From: Nonomuraea jabiensis
GTDB lineage: Bacteria > Actinomycetota > Actinomycetes > Streptosporangiales > Streptosporangiaceae
Direction of reading: 5' to 3'
Assembly: GCF_014204795.1 (NCBI RefSeq)
Contig: NZ_JACHMB010000001.1
Location: 12,552,501-12,616,500, forward strand
DNA: 64,000 nucleotides
In this document: positions 1 through 8,149 of the stretch, piece after piece
Numbering within the stretch: position 1 is the stretch's first letter
Layout: every line of letters starts with the position of its first letter
Notes under the pieces: model-generated
What the model was told of the DNA's origin: nothing
Databases searched by the model: none
The model's input: only the letters and a program-made list of their open reading frames with translations
Program-made: the position numbers and the translations under genes

Positions 1-1
1 G

Positions 2-73
2 ATCCTCGATGCGGCAACAACCAACGGGGAGCGGTGTGAGCAAGCTCGCATCGCATTGCTCTACGAGCTGTAG
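2..73 (+). CDS. possible C-terminal tail of an upstream gene (partial)
   Basis: Frame 2 is open from the window edge to a TAG at 71-73 and would encode the last 23 residues of a protein ending in RIALLYEL. The peptide has a plausible composition, but it is too short to identify and codon use is less GC-biased than its neighbours. It would end inside the first CTAC-N5-GTAG motif, about 55 bases before cydA. It could equally be non-coding leader; the preceding sequence would decide. Confidence 0.25.
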   Translation: MLDAATTNGERCEQARIALLYEL

Positions 74-106
74 TACTACTTCAAGTAGATAAACTACAAG
101 CTGTAG
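61..106. promoter_or_regulatory. three CTAC-N5-GTAG motifs upstream of cydA
   Basis: Three 13-base inverted repeats, CTACGAGCTGTAG (61-73), CTACTTCAAGTAG (76-88) and CTACAAGCTGTAG (94-106), lie just upstream of cydA (start 129), spaced 15 and 18 bases apart. All fit CTAC-N5-GTAG. The array is AT-richer than its surroundings and sits where the promoter is expected. This looks like a multi-site operator for a dimeric regulator of cytochrome bd. It does not resemble the Rex box (TGTGAA-type) known for cyd in streptomycetes, so the regulator is unknown. Confidence 0.55.
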
Positions 107-128
107 AGCTCAGGGAGTCGGCGGGGAG

Positions 129-1475
129 ATGGACGCACTTGACCTGGCGCGGTGGCAGTTCGGGGTGACCACCGTGTACCACTTTCTGTTCGTGCCCTTG
201 ACCATCGGTCTGGGGATCTTCGTGGCGGGCCTGCAGACGGCCTGGCACCGGACAGGGAAAGAGCACTACCTGAAGCTCACGAAGTTCTTCGGGAAGCTGT
301 TCCTGATCAACTTCGCCATGGGCGTGGTCACCGGCATCGTGCAGGAGTTCCAGTTCGGGATGAACTGGAGTGAATACTCCACGTTCGTCGGCGACGTCTT
401 CGGGGCGCCGCTGGCCATGGAGGCGTTGCTGGCCTTCTTCATGGAGTCGACGTTCCTGGGGCTGTGGATCTTCGGATGGGACCGGCTGCCGAAGAAGGCG
501 CACCTGGCGTGCATCTGGGCGGCCGCCATCGGGTCCAACCTGTCGGCGTACTTCATCCTCGCGGCCAACGCCTGGATGAAGCACCCCGTCGGCTACGAGG
601 TCGTGGACGGCAGGGCCAGGATGACCGACCTGTGGGCCGTGCTGACCAACTCGACGGCGGTGGCCCAGGTGCCGCACGTGATCGGGGCGGCGTTCATCGT
701 GGCGGGCGGTTTCGTGCTGGCCGTGAGCGGCTACTGGCTGCTCAGGACGCGCGCCCCGATGTGGCGCAGCGCCGCCCGCGCCGCCCTGGTCATGACGGCC
801 CTCGCGGGCGCCGTCGTCGCGGGCACCGGCGACATGTCGGCCAGGCTGATGTACGAGCAGCAGCCCATGAAGCTGGCCTCCGCCGAGGGCCTGGAGCGCG
901 ACACGGCCGGCGCACCGTTCTCCCTGGTCCCCGGCATCGAGATCCCCAAGGTCCTCAGCTTCCTGTCCGCCCACGACCCGAACGCCACCGTCCAGGGCAC
1001 CGAGGACCTGCAGCGCCGCTTCGAGCAGCAGTTCGGCCCGGGCGACTACCGGCCGGACCAGCAGGTCGTGTTCTGGTCGTTCCGGGTGATGATGGGGTTC
1101 GGGATGGCCACGGTGGGCCTGTCGGTGCTGGGTCTGTGGCTGACCCGGCGCAGGCGCGAGTTCCCGAGGTGGCTGTCGCGGGCGATGCTCCTGGCGGTGC
1201 CGCTGCCGCTGATCTCGGTGATCGCCGGGTGGCTGCTGAGCGAGATCGGCCGCCAGCCGTGGACGGTCGCGGGCGAGCTGCTCACCGCCTCCAGCGTGTC
1301 GCCGGGCGTGAGCCTGGCCGAGGTGGCCACGTCCCTGACGATCTTCACGCTCCTGTACGGCGCGCTCGCCGTGGCCGAGGTCGTCCTGCTGACCAGGCAT
1401 GTCCGCAAGGGCGTCGAGGAGCAGGCGCCCACCCCCGCCGCCGCCGAGCGGCGCGAGCCGTCGCTGATGTACTGA
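129..1475 (+). CDS. cydA: cytochrome bd oxidase subunit I
   Basis: This is the quinol-oxidising and oxygen-reducing subunit of the bd-type terminal oxidase, an integral membrane complex used at low oxygen or under stress. The 448-residue product opens with the CydA N-terminus (DLARWQFGVTTVYHFLF), with His18 as the expected haem b595 ligand. The family GRxPW motif is present as GRQPW near residues 374-378, and about nine hydrophobic helices can be seen. Length fits the short-Q-loop class found in Gram-positives. A GGGGAG ribosome site precedes the ATG. cydB follows after 11 bases. No cydCD assembly transporter is seen, since the next genes are a convergent Liv operon. Confidence 0.96.
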   Translation: MDALDLARWQFGVTTVYHFLFVPLTIGLGIFVAGLQTAWHRTGKEHYLKLTKFFGKLFLINFAMGVVTGIVQEFQFGMNWSEYSTFVGDVFGAPLAMEALLAFFMESTFLGLWIFGWDRLPKKAHLACIWAAAIGSNLSAYFILAANAWMKHPVGYEVVDGRARMTDLWAVLTNSTAVAQVPHVIGAAFIVAGGFVLAVSGYWLLRTRAPMWRSAARAALVMTALAGAVVAGTGDMSARLMYEQQPMKLASAEGLERDTAGAPFSLVPGIEIPKVLSFLSAHDPNATVQGTEDLQRRFEQQFGPGDYRPDQQVVFWSFRVMMGFGMATVGLSVLGLWLTRRRREFPRWLSRAMLLAVPLPLISVIAGWLLSEIGRQPWTVAGELLTASSVSPGVSLAEVATSLTIFTLLYGALAVAEVVLLTRHVRKGVEEQAPTPAAAERREPSLMY

Positions 1476-1486
1476 GGGAGCAGACA

Positions 1487-2383
1487 ATGATCGAGTTGTG
1501 GTTCGTCATCATCGCCTTCCTCTGGACGGGCTACTTCGTGCTGGAGGGTTTCGACTTCGGCGTCGGCCTGCTGGCCCCGCTCGTCAGCCGCAACCCCGGC
1601 GAGCAGCGGCAGAGCCTGCAGACCATCGGCCCGGTGTGGGACGGCAACGAGGTGTGGCTGATCACCGCCGTCGGCGCCATGTTCGCCGCGTTCCCCGCCT
1701 GGTACGCGGGCGTGTTCAGCTCGTTCTACCTGCCGGTGACGCTGGTCCTGGTCGGCCTGATCGTGCGCGGCGTCGGCCTGGAGTGGCGCGGCAAGGTGAA
1801 CGACCCGCGCTGGTGCGACCTGGGCATCGTGGTGGGCAGCGCGCTCCCGGCGTTCCTGTGGGGGGCGGTCTTCGCCGACCTGCTGTTCGACAGCGTGCCG
1901 GCCGCCCTGCTCGGGGGCGCGTTCTCGCTGGCGGTCTGCGCCCTGCACGGCGCCGTCTTCCTGGCGCTCAAGACCACCGGCCCGGTACGCCGCCGCGCCC
2001 GCGTCGTGGCGATGGCCGCCAGCGGCGTGGCCGTCCCGGTGGCCGTGGCCGCCCTGTCGGGCCTGGGCACGTTCCCCGCGCTGGCCGCCATGGCGGCGCT
2101 GGCGGCGGCCACGGCGCTGATCTGGCGCCGCCGCGAGGGCTGGGCCTTCACGGCCACGGCGGGGGCGATCGTGCTGTCGACCCTGGCGGTCTTCATGGAG
2201 CTGCGCCTGCGCCCGTTCCCCGGCCTGACGCTGGCGGAGGCGGCCTCCGGGCCGTACACGCTGACGATGCTGAGCTGGATCGGGCTGATCACGCTCCCGT
2301 TCGTGCTGGTCTACCAGGGGTGGACGTACTGGGTGTTCAGGAAGCGCGTGCGGGTGGAGGGCACCGTCCTCACGCACGGCTAA
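1487..2383 (+). CDS. cydB: cytochrome bd oxidase subunit II
   Basis: This is the second membrane subunit of the bd oxidase and the structural partner of CydA. The 298-residue product begins MIELWFVIIAFLWTGYF and contains the typical FDFGVG stretch, plus the early VWDGNEVWL motif near residues 50-58 that defines CydB. The ATG at 1487 has GGGAG upstream and starts 11 bases after the cydA stop, so the two are surely co-transcribed. Its TAA overlaps the end of the convergent livF-like gene by four bases, leaving no room for a separate terminator. Confidence 0.95.
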   Translation: MIELWFVIIAFLWTGYFVLEGFDFGVGLLAPLVSRNPGEQRQSLQTIGPVWDGNEVWLITAVGAMFAAFPAWYAGVFSSFYLPVTLVLVGLIVRGVGLEWRGKVNDPRWCDLGIVVGSALPAFLWGAVFADLLFDSVPAALLGGAFSLAVCALHGAVFLALKTTGPVRRRARVVAMAASGVAVPVAVAALSGLGTFPALAAMAALAAATALIWRRREGWAFTATAGAIVLSTLAVFMELRLRPFPGLTLAEAASGPYTLTMLSWIGLITLPFVLVYQGWTYWVFRKRVRVEGTVLTHG

Positions 2384-3111
2384 GTGGCGGGGGCGCCGCC
2401 GAGGTAGAGGCGGCCGAGGCGGGGGTCGGCGGCCAGCTCGCGGGCGGGGCCGGAGATGTGGACGCGGCCGAGGTCGAGCACGCACCCGACGTCGGCCATC
2501 CCCAGCGCCCGGCGCGCGTTCTGCTCCACCAGCAGCACGGCGACGCCCGTGCGGCGCATCAGGTCGATCTGGTCGAAGACCACCTGGGTGTTGCGCGGGT
2601 CGAGCCCCATCGACGGCTCGTCCAGCAGCACCACGGACGGCTCCAGCATGAGCGCCCGCGCGAACTCCACCTGCTTCTGCTGCCCGCCCGACAGCAGCCC
2701 GGCCATGCTCCCCCACCGCTCGCCCACCACGGGGAACAGCTCCTTGACCGCCTCCATCCGGGCCTGGAGCTTCGCGGGGTCGCGCACGGTGAAGCCCCCG
2801 AGCCGCACGTTCTCGGCCACGGTCATCTCGCGGAACACGCTGTGCCCCTGCAGCACGTGGGCGAGCCCGAGCCCGAGCAGGCGCTGCGGCGACAGGCCCG
2901 TCACGTCCTGGCCGGCCAGCAGGACCCGCCCCGACCGGGGCGCCAGCAGCCCGCTGGCCACCTTGAGCGCGGTGGACTTGCCCGCGCCGTTCGGCCCCAC
3001 CAGGCAGACGACCTCGTCGGCGCGCACGGTGACGGTCAGGCCGCGCAGCACCGGCGCCGCCCTGCCGTAGCCGGCCTCGACGTCCTCCAGCGCCAGGATG
3101 GTCTCAGACAC
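2380..3111 (-). CDS. livF: Liv-type ABC transporter ATPase (LivF family)
   Basis: This is one of two cytoplasmic ATPases energising a branched-chain amino-acid (HAAT) family importer. The 243 residues include Walker A GPNGAGKST near residue 38, signature LSGGQQKQ, and Walker B VVLLDEPSMGLDP. Length and motifs match LivF. It is the last gene of a five-gene minus-strand operon (binding protein, LivH, LivM, LivG, LivF) in which every junction overlaps, here by 8 bases with livG. The substrate is not necessarily an amino acid, because the operon faces a LacI regulator and sugar-related secreted proteins. Confidence 0.92.
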   Translation of the reverse strand: MSETILALEDVEAGYGRAAPVLRGLTVTVRADEVVCLVGPNGAGKSTALKVASGLLAPRSGRVLLAGQDVTGLSPQRLLGLGLAHVLQGHSVFREMTVAENVRLGGFTVRDPAKLQARMEAVKELFPVVGERWGSMAGLLSGGQQKQVEFARALMLEPSVVLLDEPSMGLDPRNTQVVFDQIDLMRRTGVAVLLVEQNARRALGMADVGCVLDLGRVHISGPARELAADPRLGRLYLGGAPAT

Positions 3112-3835
3112 CGAGGTACGCCTCCAGCACGCGAGGGTCGTCCCGCACCTGGGCGGGCGGGCCGGCCGCGATGGGCGCTCCCCGGTCGAAGACGATCACG
3201 TGGTCGCACATGCCCATCACCATGTCCATGTTGTGCTCGACGACGAGGAACGTACGGCCCTCCGCGTTGAGGTCGCGTACGAGCGAGACGATCCGGTCGA
3301 TCAGCGCCGGGTTGACCCCGCCCGCCGGCTCGTCCAGCAGCACCAGCTCGGGCTCGGCCATGAGGACGGCGGCCAGCTCCAGCAGCTTCTGCTGGCCGTA
3401 GGACAGGTCGCGGGCCTCGGCGTCCTCCAGGTGCTCGATGCCCATGCGCCGCAGCCAGTGCCGGGCCCGCTCGACCTCGCCCTGGTCGCGCAGCCCGGCC
3501 AGCAGCTCGCGCAGGCGGGTGCGGCGGACGGCGACCAGCATGTTCTCCAGCACGGTCAGGCGCGGGAAGACGCGGCAGAGCTGGAAGGTGCGCCCGATGC
3601 CGGCGTGCGCGACGCGGTGCGGGGAGTGGCGGGTGATGTCGCGGTCGCGGTAGAGCACCCGGCCGGAGTCCGGCTTGATCATGCCGGTGACGATGTTGAA
3701 GAACGTGGTCTTGCCGGAGCCGTTGGGCCCGATCAGGCCGTTGATCCGGCCTTCCTGCAGCTCGACGCCGGCCCCGTCCACGGCCAGCACCCCGCCGAAC
3801 GCCTTGGTCAGCCCTTCGGTACGCAGTGACGTCAT
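3104..3835 (-). CDS. livG: Liv-type ABC transporter ATPase (LivG family)
   Basis: This is the second ATPase of the importer. The 243-residue product has Walker A GPNGSGKTT near residue 36, signature LSYGQQKL, and Walker B LVLLDEPAGGVNP. It starts at the ATG (MTSLRTEG) that overlaps the livM stop by four bases, which indicates translational coupling. The longer reading frame upstream is only the out-of-frame shadow of livM. Confidence 0.92.
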   Translation of the reverse strand: MTSLRTEGLTKAFGGVLAVDGAGVELQEGRINGLIGPNGSGKTTFFNIVTGMIKPDSGRVLYRDRDITRHSPHRVAHAGIGRTFQLCRVFPRLTVLENMLVAVRRTRLRELLAGLRDQGEVERARHWLRRMGIEHLEDAEARDLSYGQQKLLELAAVLMAEPELVLLDEPAGGVNPALIDRIVSLVRDLNAEGRTFLVVEHNMDMVMGMCDHVIVFDRGAPIAAGPPAQVRDDPRVLEAYLGV

Positions 3836-4821
3836 CGGGCCGCCCCCTGGAGCCGCTGTTCGGCCGTCTCGTCCGGGATGGAGGGCCCGGCGCGCCTCCT
3901 GGTGAGCCGGGCGAGGATGCCGTCCGGCATGAACAGCACGACCAGCACGAGCACCAGGCCCGTCGCGGTCAGGTGGATCTGCGTCTCGCCCAGCGCGATC
4001 AGGAAGTACTCGCCCGCCGGGGCCACGATGAGCGCCCCGAGCAGCGGCCCGAACAGGTGCCTGACCCCGCCGAGCAGGCTCATCAGCACCATGTACGAGC
4101 TGATGAGGATGGAGAAGACGAAGATCGGGTCGAGGCTGCCGAACCAGACCGCGTAGAGCCCTCCGGCCAGCGACACGAACAGGGCCGACAGGGCGAAGGC
4201 CGTCACCTTGTACGCCCCCGTCGGCACCCCCAGGGACTCGGCCTTGTCCTCGTCCTCCCTGATCGCCCGCAGGCCGGCGCCGAACCGGGAGCGCGAGACG
4301 TACCACCAGGACAGCAGCGCGAGCCCGAGCAGCGCCAGGAACAGGTAGAAGAACACGATGTGCGTCTGCCCCCGGTGCAGGTCGGGGAAGGGCGAGGGGA
4401 CCTGCAGCCCGGTGGAGCCGCCGGTGAGCGAGCGCCAGCCCTGCACGACGAGGTTCATCATCGACACGAGCGCGATCGACACGATCACGAACGACGCGCC
4501 GCGCACCCGCACGGCCGCGACGCCGACGAACACGGCGAACACCGTCACGGCGACGGCCGACACCAGCAGGGCCGCGACCCACGGCACGCCCAGGCGCACG
4601 ACCAGCAGGCCGGTCCCGTACGCGCCGAGGCCGAAGAACGCCGAGTGGCCGAGGGAGACGTATCCGGTGAAACCGCCCAGCAGGTTCCAGGAGGTGGACA
4701 TGGCCGCGTACATGACGGTCAGCGCGCCCGCGTACACGAGGTAGTAGTTGGGGACCAGCCACGGGTAGGCCAGCGCCAGGCAGGCGACCAGCAGCGGGAT
4801 CCCTCTAGAAGCGATGCGCAA
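3832..4821 (-). CDS. livM: Liv-type ABC transporter permease (LivM family)
   Basis: This is a membrane permease of the importer, 329 residues with about ten hydrophobic segments. The EAA-like cytoplasmic loop region GLRAIREDEDKAESLG is typical of LivM and interacts with the ATPase. It overlaps livH by 17 bases at its start and livG by 4 at its end. The start at 4821 (MRIASRGIPLL) comes directly from the overlapping frame; a slightly later start is possible. Confidence 0.92.
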   Translation of the reverse strand: MRIASRGIPLLVACLALAYPWLVPNYYLVYAGALTVMYAAMSTSWNLLGGFTGYVSLGHSAFFGLGAYGTGLLVVRLGVPWVAALLVSAVAVTVFAVFVGVAAVRVRGASFVIVSIALVSMMNLVVQGWRSLTGGSTGLQVPSPFPDLHRGQTHIVFFYLFLALLGLALLSWWYVSRSRFGAGLRAIREDEDKAESLGVPTGAYKVTAFALSALFVSLAGGLYAVWFGSLDPIFVFSILISSYMVLMSLLGGVRHLFGPLLGALIVAPAGEYFLIALGETQIHLTATGLVLVLVVLFMPDGILARLTRRRAGPSIPDETAEQRLQGAAR

Positions 4822-5686
4822 GCCGGCCTCCGAAGAACCCCTGGGGGCGCGCGAGCAGCGTCAGGAAGAGGAAGACGTAGAACATCGTCGTGGCCCAGGT
4901 GGCGTCCACGGTCACCAGCACGAGGCCCTCGACCACGCCGAGCAGGACGGCCGCCAGCGCCGCGCCGATCACGCTCCCCAGCCCCCCGACCACGATGATG
5001 GCCATGAGCTTGCCGATCCACACCCAGTGCGAGGCCGGGAAGAACGGGGTGATGAGCGCGAGCACGGTCCCGCCGACGGCCGCGGTGGCCAGGCCGACGC
5101 CGAAGCCGTACCCGGCGACCCGCTCGGTCCGGATGCCGACCAGCCGGGCCGCCTCCCGGTGCTGGATGGTGGCCCGCAGCGCCTGCCCGAACCGGCTCTT
5201 GACCAGCACCGCGAAGAGCACCGCGAGGGTGAGCGCCGCGACGAGGAAGGCGATGATCTTGTCGTACGGGAGGTGCACGCCGCCGATCGTCAGCGACTGG
5301 GTCGCGTACCCCATGCTGACCGACTTGTAGGACCCGGTGTAGATCGTCCCGAGCAGCCCCTCGATCGCCAGCGCGATCCCGAACGTCAGCAGCACCGACA
5401 TCATCGCCAGGTTGTCCGGCCCCAGCCGCGCGATGAGCAGCCGCTGCACCGCCACCCCCACCGCGAAGAAGAGCGGCACGGTGACGGGCAGCGCCAGGAA
5501 CGGGTCCACCCCGAGCGTCGTGTGCACGGTGTAGGTCAGGTAGGCGGCCAGGAACAGGAACGCCGGATGGGCGACCATGACCACCCGCATCACCCCGAAG
5601 TACAGCGACAGGCCGGAGGCCAGCAGCGCGTAGAGGCCGCCGGTCAGCACGCCCAGGGCCAGCCCCTGCAGGAGCAGGCTCACCAT
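4805..5686 (-). CDS. livH: Liv-type ABC transporter permease (LivH family)
   Basis: This is the second membrane permease, 293 residues from the ATG at 5686 (MVSLLLQGLALGVLTGGLYAL). It has the usual LivH loop RFGQALRATIQHREAARLVG and a GGLGSVIGAALAAVLLG segment near the C-terminus. The start overlaps the last codons of the binding-protein gene, so the longer open frame upstream is not used. It forms the heterodimeric channel with LivM. Confidence 0.92.
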   Translation of the reverse strand: MVSLLLQGLALGVLTGGLYALLASGLSLYFGVMRVVMVAHPAFLFLAAYLTYTVHTTLGVDPFLALPVTVPLFFAVGVAVQRLLIARLGPDNLAMMSVLLTFGIALAIEGLLGTIYTGSYKSVSMGYATQSLTIGGVHLPYDKIIAFLVAALTLAVLFAVLVKSRFGQALRATIQHREAARLVGIRTERVAGYGFGVGLATAAVGGTVLALITPFFPASHWVWIGKLMAIIVVGGLGSVIGAALAAVLLGVVEGLVLVTVDATWATTMFYVFLFLTLLARPQGFFGGRLAHRF

Positions 5687-6906
5687 GGCTTCTTCGGGTA
5701 GACGAGGTCGGCCGTCTTGGCCTGCTCGGGGAGCACGATCTCGACCTTTCCGCCGATGTACTGCTGGATCATGTGCGCCTGCTCGGGCCTGCCCTGGTCG
5801 TCGAAGGAGAGCTTGCCCACGACCGTGTCGAACGTGCCCTGCCTGATGTGGTCGGCCAGCTTGTCCTGGCACTCCTTGGTGGCGTCGACGCACTTGACGG
5901 CGTTCACGGCGGCCTCGACGACCTGGCCGACGGTGAAGCCGTTGGCGGTGTCCTCGTTCGCCTCGCCGTTGAACATCTCCTTGTGGCGTTTGATCATCTC
6001 CTGGTTGCCGGTGAAGGTGGCCGTGGCCGACCAGCCGACGGGCGAGATGATGCTCTCGGCCGCCCCCTTCACCGCGGCGGGGAACTCCGGCTCCGTCGGC
6101 CCCGTCGAGAACGCCGCCAGCTTGGGCTGCACCTTCAGCTCCTGCAGCGCCCGCACCAGGCCCACGGAGTCCTCGAACTGCGTGCCGCCCACCACGATGT
6201 CCGGCTTGGCCGCGGCGATCTTGGCGGCGATGGGCGAGAAGTCGGTGGTCTCGGGCGGGTAGACCTCGTCCACGACCGTCTTGATCCCGGCCGCGGCCAG
6301 CTTGTCCCGCAGCCCGTACGCGGTGCCCTGGGCGAACGGGTCGTCCAGGCTCGCGTACGCCGCCGTCTTCGGCCGTTTGTCGGCCGGCAGCTTGATGATG
6401 TAGTCGGCCAGGTAGTTGTAGTGGTCGCCGGCGATCGCGGGCGCCGCGTAGAACAGCCGCTTGAAGCCCTGCTCGAAGACCTCCTTGGCGGCCCCGGCCG
6501 GCTCCACGAACAGCATGTTGTACGACTCCGCGACCTTCGCCGCGGGGATCACCAGCCGCGACGAGAACGGCCCGAAGACCAGGTTGACCTTGTCCTGGGT
6601 GATGAGTGACTCGTAGTCGGAGCTGACCCGGTTGGGGTCGGAGGCGTCGTCGCGGAAGATCAGCTCGACCTTCCTGCCCAGCAGGCCGCCCTTGGCGTTC
6701 ACCCGGTCGGCCCAGACCTGGTAGCCGTCCTTGATGCCGTTGCCGGGCTCGGCGAAGTCACCCGTGAGCGGCAGGGAGATGCCGATCTTGACCGGGCCCT
6801 GCTGTCCCGATGCCGAGGCGGCCCCGGGCTCGTCGGTCTTGGCGCAGGCGGTCAGGGCCAGAGCGCACATCGAAGTGATCGTCAGACTCTTGAGAACTCT
6901 TGCCAT
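5680..6906 (-). CDS. Liv-type ABC substrate-binding lipoprotein
   Basis: This is an extracellular ligand-binding protein of the periplasmic-binding fold type I (Leu/Ile/Val family), 408 residues. The signal peptide ends in a lipobox, ALTAC, with the lipidated Cys at about residue 21, so it is membrane-anchored. The fold is recognised from KIGISLPLTGDFAEPGNG and the NLVFGPFSSRLVIPAAKVAE region. It is first in the operon, directly behind the paired AAGCGCTT operator. The ligand cannot be read from sequence; amides, aromatic acids and sugars-linked compounds are all bound by relatives. Confidence 0.9.
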   Translation of the reverse strand: MARVLKSLTITSMCALALTACAKTDEPGAASASGQQGPVKIGISLPLTGDFAEPGNGIKDGYQVWADRVNAKGGLLGRKVELIFRDDASDPNRVSSDYESLITQDKVNLVFGPFSSRLVIPAAKVAESYNMLFVEPAGAAKEVFEQGFKRLFYAAPAIAGDHYNYLADYIIKLPADKRPKTAAYASLDDPFAQGTAYGLRDKLAAAGIKTVVDEVYPPETTDFSPIAAKIAAAKPDIVVGGTQFEDSVGLVRALQELKVQPKLAAFSTGPTEPEFPAAVKGAAESIISPVGWSATATFTGNQEMIKRHKEMFNGEANEDTANGFTVGQVVEAAVNAVKCVDATKECQDKLADHIRQGTFDTVVGKLSFDDQGRPEQAHMIQQYIGGKVEIVLPEQAKTADLVYPKKPW

Positions 6907-6928
6907 CGAGGAGACCCCCGTCAGAAGA

Positions 6929-6952
6929 GAAAGCGCTTACGTAAGCGCTTTC
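6929..6952. promoter_or_regulatory. LacI-type double operator between liv operon and lacI
   Basis: A perfect 24-base inverted repeat contains two AAGCGCTT cores (6931-6938 and 6943-6950) whose centres are 12 bases apart. AAGCGCTT is the half-palindromic core typical of LacI/GalR family operators. It lies between the divergent binding-protein gene and the lacI gene, so repressor here could control both. The same two-core, 12-base-spaced arrangement recurs at 8098-8121. Confidence 0.85.
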
Positions 6953-6957
6953 GGTTA

Positions 6958-6985
6958 CGATTACACGGGATCCAGCCCCGGACAA
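6958..6985 (-). promoter_or_regulatory. candidate promoter of the liv operon
   Basis: On the minus strand a TTGTCC (-35, complement of 6980-6985) is followed after 16 bases by TAATCG (-10, complement of 6958-6963). The LacI operator lies immediately downstream, overlapping the expected start site, which is the classical repression position. The -10 match is weak, so this is tentative. Confidence 0.4.
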
Positions 6986-7001
6986 GGGGGGTTCGCAGCG
7001 C

Positions 7002-8033
7002 ATGACCGAGCGATCTCATCCACCCCGCCTCGTCGACGTGGCCAAGGCCGCCGGGGTCTCCCTGGCCACGGCCTCCCGGGCCCTGACGGGCAGCACCGGC
7101 GTGAGCGCCGAGGTCGCCGCCCACGTCCAGGCGGTCGCGTCCCAGGTGGGCTACGTGCCCAACAGCCACGCGCGAGCCCTGGCCGGCGGGCAGGCGTCCA
7201 TGGTCGGGCTGATCGTCCACGACGTCGGCGACCCCTACTTCGGCGAGATCGCCAGGGGCGTGCTGCGCGAGACCGAGAGCCGCGGCTACATGGCGCTCAT
7301 CAGCCAGACCGAGCGCGACCCCCGGGCCGAGCTGGCCAGGCTCCGGGCGCTGCGCGCCCACCGCGTGACCTCGATCGTGCTGGCCGGGTCCGGCTACGTC
7401 GAGGCGGCGACCGAGGCCGACATCGCCACCGAGGTGCGCTCGTTCACGGCGGCGGGCGGCCGGGTGGCCGTCATCGGCCGCCACCATCTGCCGGTGGACG
7501 CCGTGCTGCCCGACAACGCGGCCGGCGGCTCCACGCTCATGCACCACCTGCTCGACCTGGGCCACCGCCGCCTCGGCGTGCTCGGCGGCCCGGCCAACCT
7601 GACCACGGTCGAAGACCGGCTGGCCGGGCTGCGGGCGGCGCTGGCCGCGGCCGGGCTCGACTGGCGCTCGTTCCCCGTCGTGCATGGCGACTTCACCAGG
7701 GAGGGCGGCGCGGCCGCCACGGCCCGGCTGATGCGGGCGCACCCCGACCTGACGGCCGTGGTCGCGCTCAACGACCCGATGGCGGTGGGCGCGCTGTCGT
7801 GGCTGCTCAACAGCGGGCGCAGGGTCCCCGGGGAGATCTCGGTGGCCGGGTTCGACGACGTGCCGGTGGCGCGCGACGTCTATCCGGCGCTCACCACGAT
7901 CAGGCTGCCCATGGTCGAGATGGGCAAGCAAGCGCTTGAGCTAGTTCTCAAACCGCCCGCCTCGCGCCCGCGCCGCCGCCGCACCGCGCACGAGCTGGTC
8001 GTACGCGCCTCCACGGCCCCACCGCCGCCTTGA
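7002..8033 (+). CDS. LacI family transcriptional regulator
   Basis: This is a DNA-binding repressor of 343 residues. The N-terminal LacI helix-turn-helix is clear (RLVDVAKAAGVSLATASRAL), followed by the hinge helix region NSHARALAGG and a periplasmic-binding-protein-like sensor domain with SVAGFDDVPVARDVYPALTT near the C-terminus. It is divergent from the Liv operon and upstream of two secreted-protein genes, with matching operators on both sides, so it probably controls all three units. Close to its 3' end (7930-7937) the coding sequence itself contains a third AAGCGCTT core. Confidence 0.92.
   Translation: MTERSHPPRLVDVAKAAGVSLATASRALTGSTGVSAEVAAHVQAVASQVGYVPNSHARALAGGQASMVGLIVHDVGDPYFGEIARGVLRETESRGYMALISQTERDPRAELARLRALRAHRVTSIVLAGSGYVEAATEADIATEVRSFTAAGGRVAVIGRHHLPVDAVLPDNAAGGSTLMHHLLDLGHRRLGVLGGPANLTTVEDRLAGLRAALAAAGLDWRSFPVVHGDFTREGGAAATARLMRAHPDLTAVVALNDPMAVGALSWLLNSGRRVPGEISVAGFDDVPVARDVYPALTTIRLPMVEMGKQALELVLKPPASRPRRRRTAHELVVRASTAPPPP
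7929..7938. promoter_or_regulatory. intragenic AAGCGCTT core near the lacI 3' end
   Basis: CAAGCGCTTG is a perfect 10-base palindrome inside codons KQALE of the LacI gene, about 165 bases before the double operator at 8098. The codons used (CAA, CTT, then CTA and TTCTC) are unusual for this GC-rich gene. That fits an auxiliary operator, but it may also be coincidence. Confidence 0.4.
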
Positions 8034-8052
8034 CGCCGGCTCACCGGACCCC

Positions 8053-8080
8053 TTGACAGCCTGATCCCCCGGGTTACGAT
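8053..8080 (+). promoter_or_regulatory. promoter of the secreted-protein/sugar-dehydrogenase unit
   Basis: TTGACA (8053-8058) is followed after a 16-base spacer by TACGAT (8075-8080), a good match to a vegetative actinobacterial promoter. The operator at 8098-8121 lies just after the expected start site, and the first gene begins at 8150. Confidence 0.6.
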
Positions 8081-8097
8081 CCGCTCGACGTTGAAAA

Positions 8098-8121
8098 GAA
8101 AGCGCTTTCGGAAGCGCTTAC
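8098..8121. promoter_or_regulatory. LacI-type double operator upstream of 8150 gene
   Basis: Two AAGCGCTT cores (8100-8107 and 8112-8119) lie 12 bases centre to centre, as in the liv/lacI intergenic region; the left half GAAAGCGCTTTC is a perfect palindrome. Its position downstream of the TTGACA/TACGAT promoter favours repression by the neighbouring LacI protein. Confidence 0.85.
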
Positions 8122-8149
8122 GAGAGCGCACCCGGCGAGAGGATCCCGG

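Noticed and set aside
61..106. Rex operator before cydAB
   Set aside because: The repeats are CTAC-N5-GTAG and lack the TTGTGAA/TTCACAA half-sites of Rex.
4796..4815. GGATCC next to TCTAGA, like a cloning-vector polylinker
   Set aside because: The bases are explained by the overlapping livM start and livH stop codons, both of which are intact and conserved in sense; no other vector sequence is present.
6929..6952. CcpA-type catabolite site (cre)
   Set aside because: The core resembles cre, but the adjacent LacI gene and the double, 12-base-spaced layout at both its borders favour a dedicated repressor.
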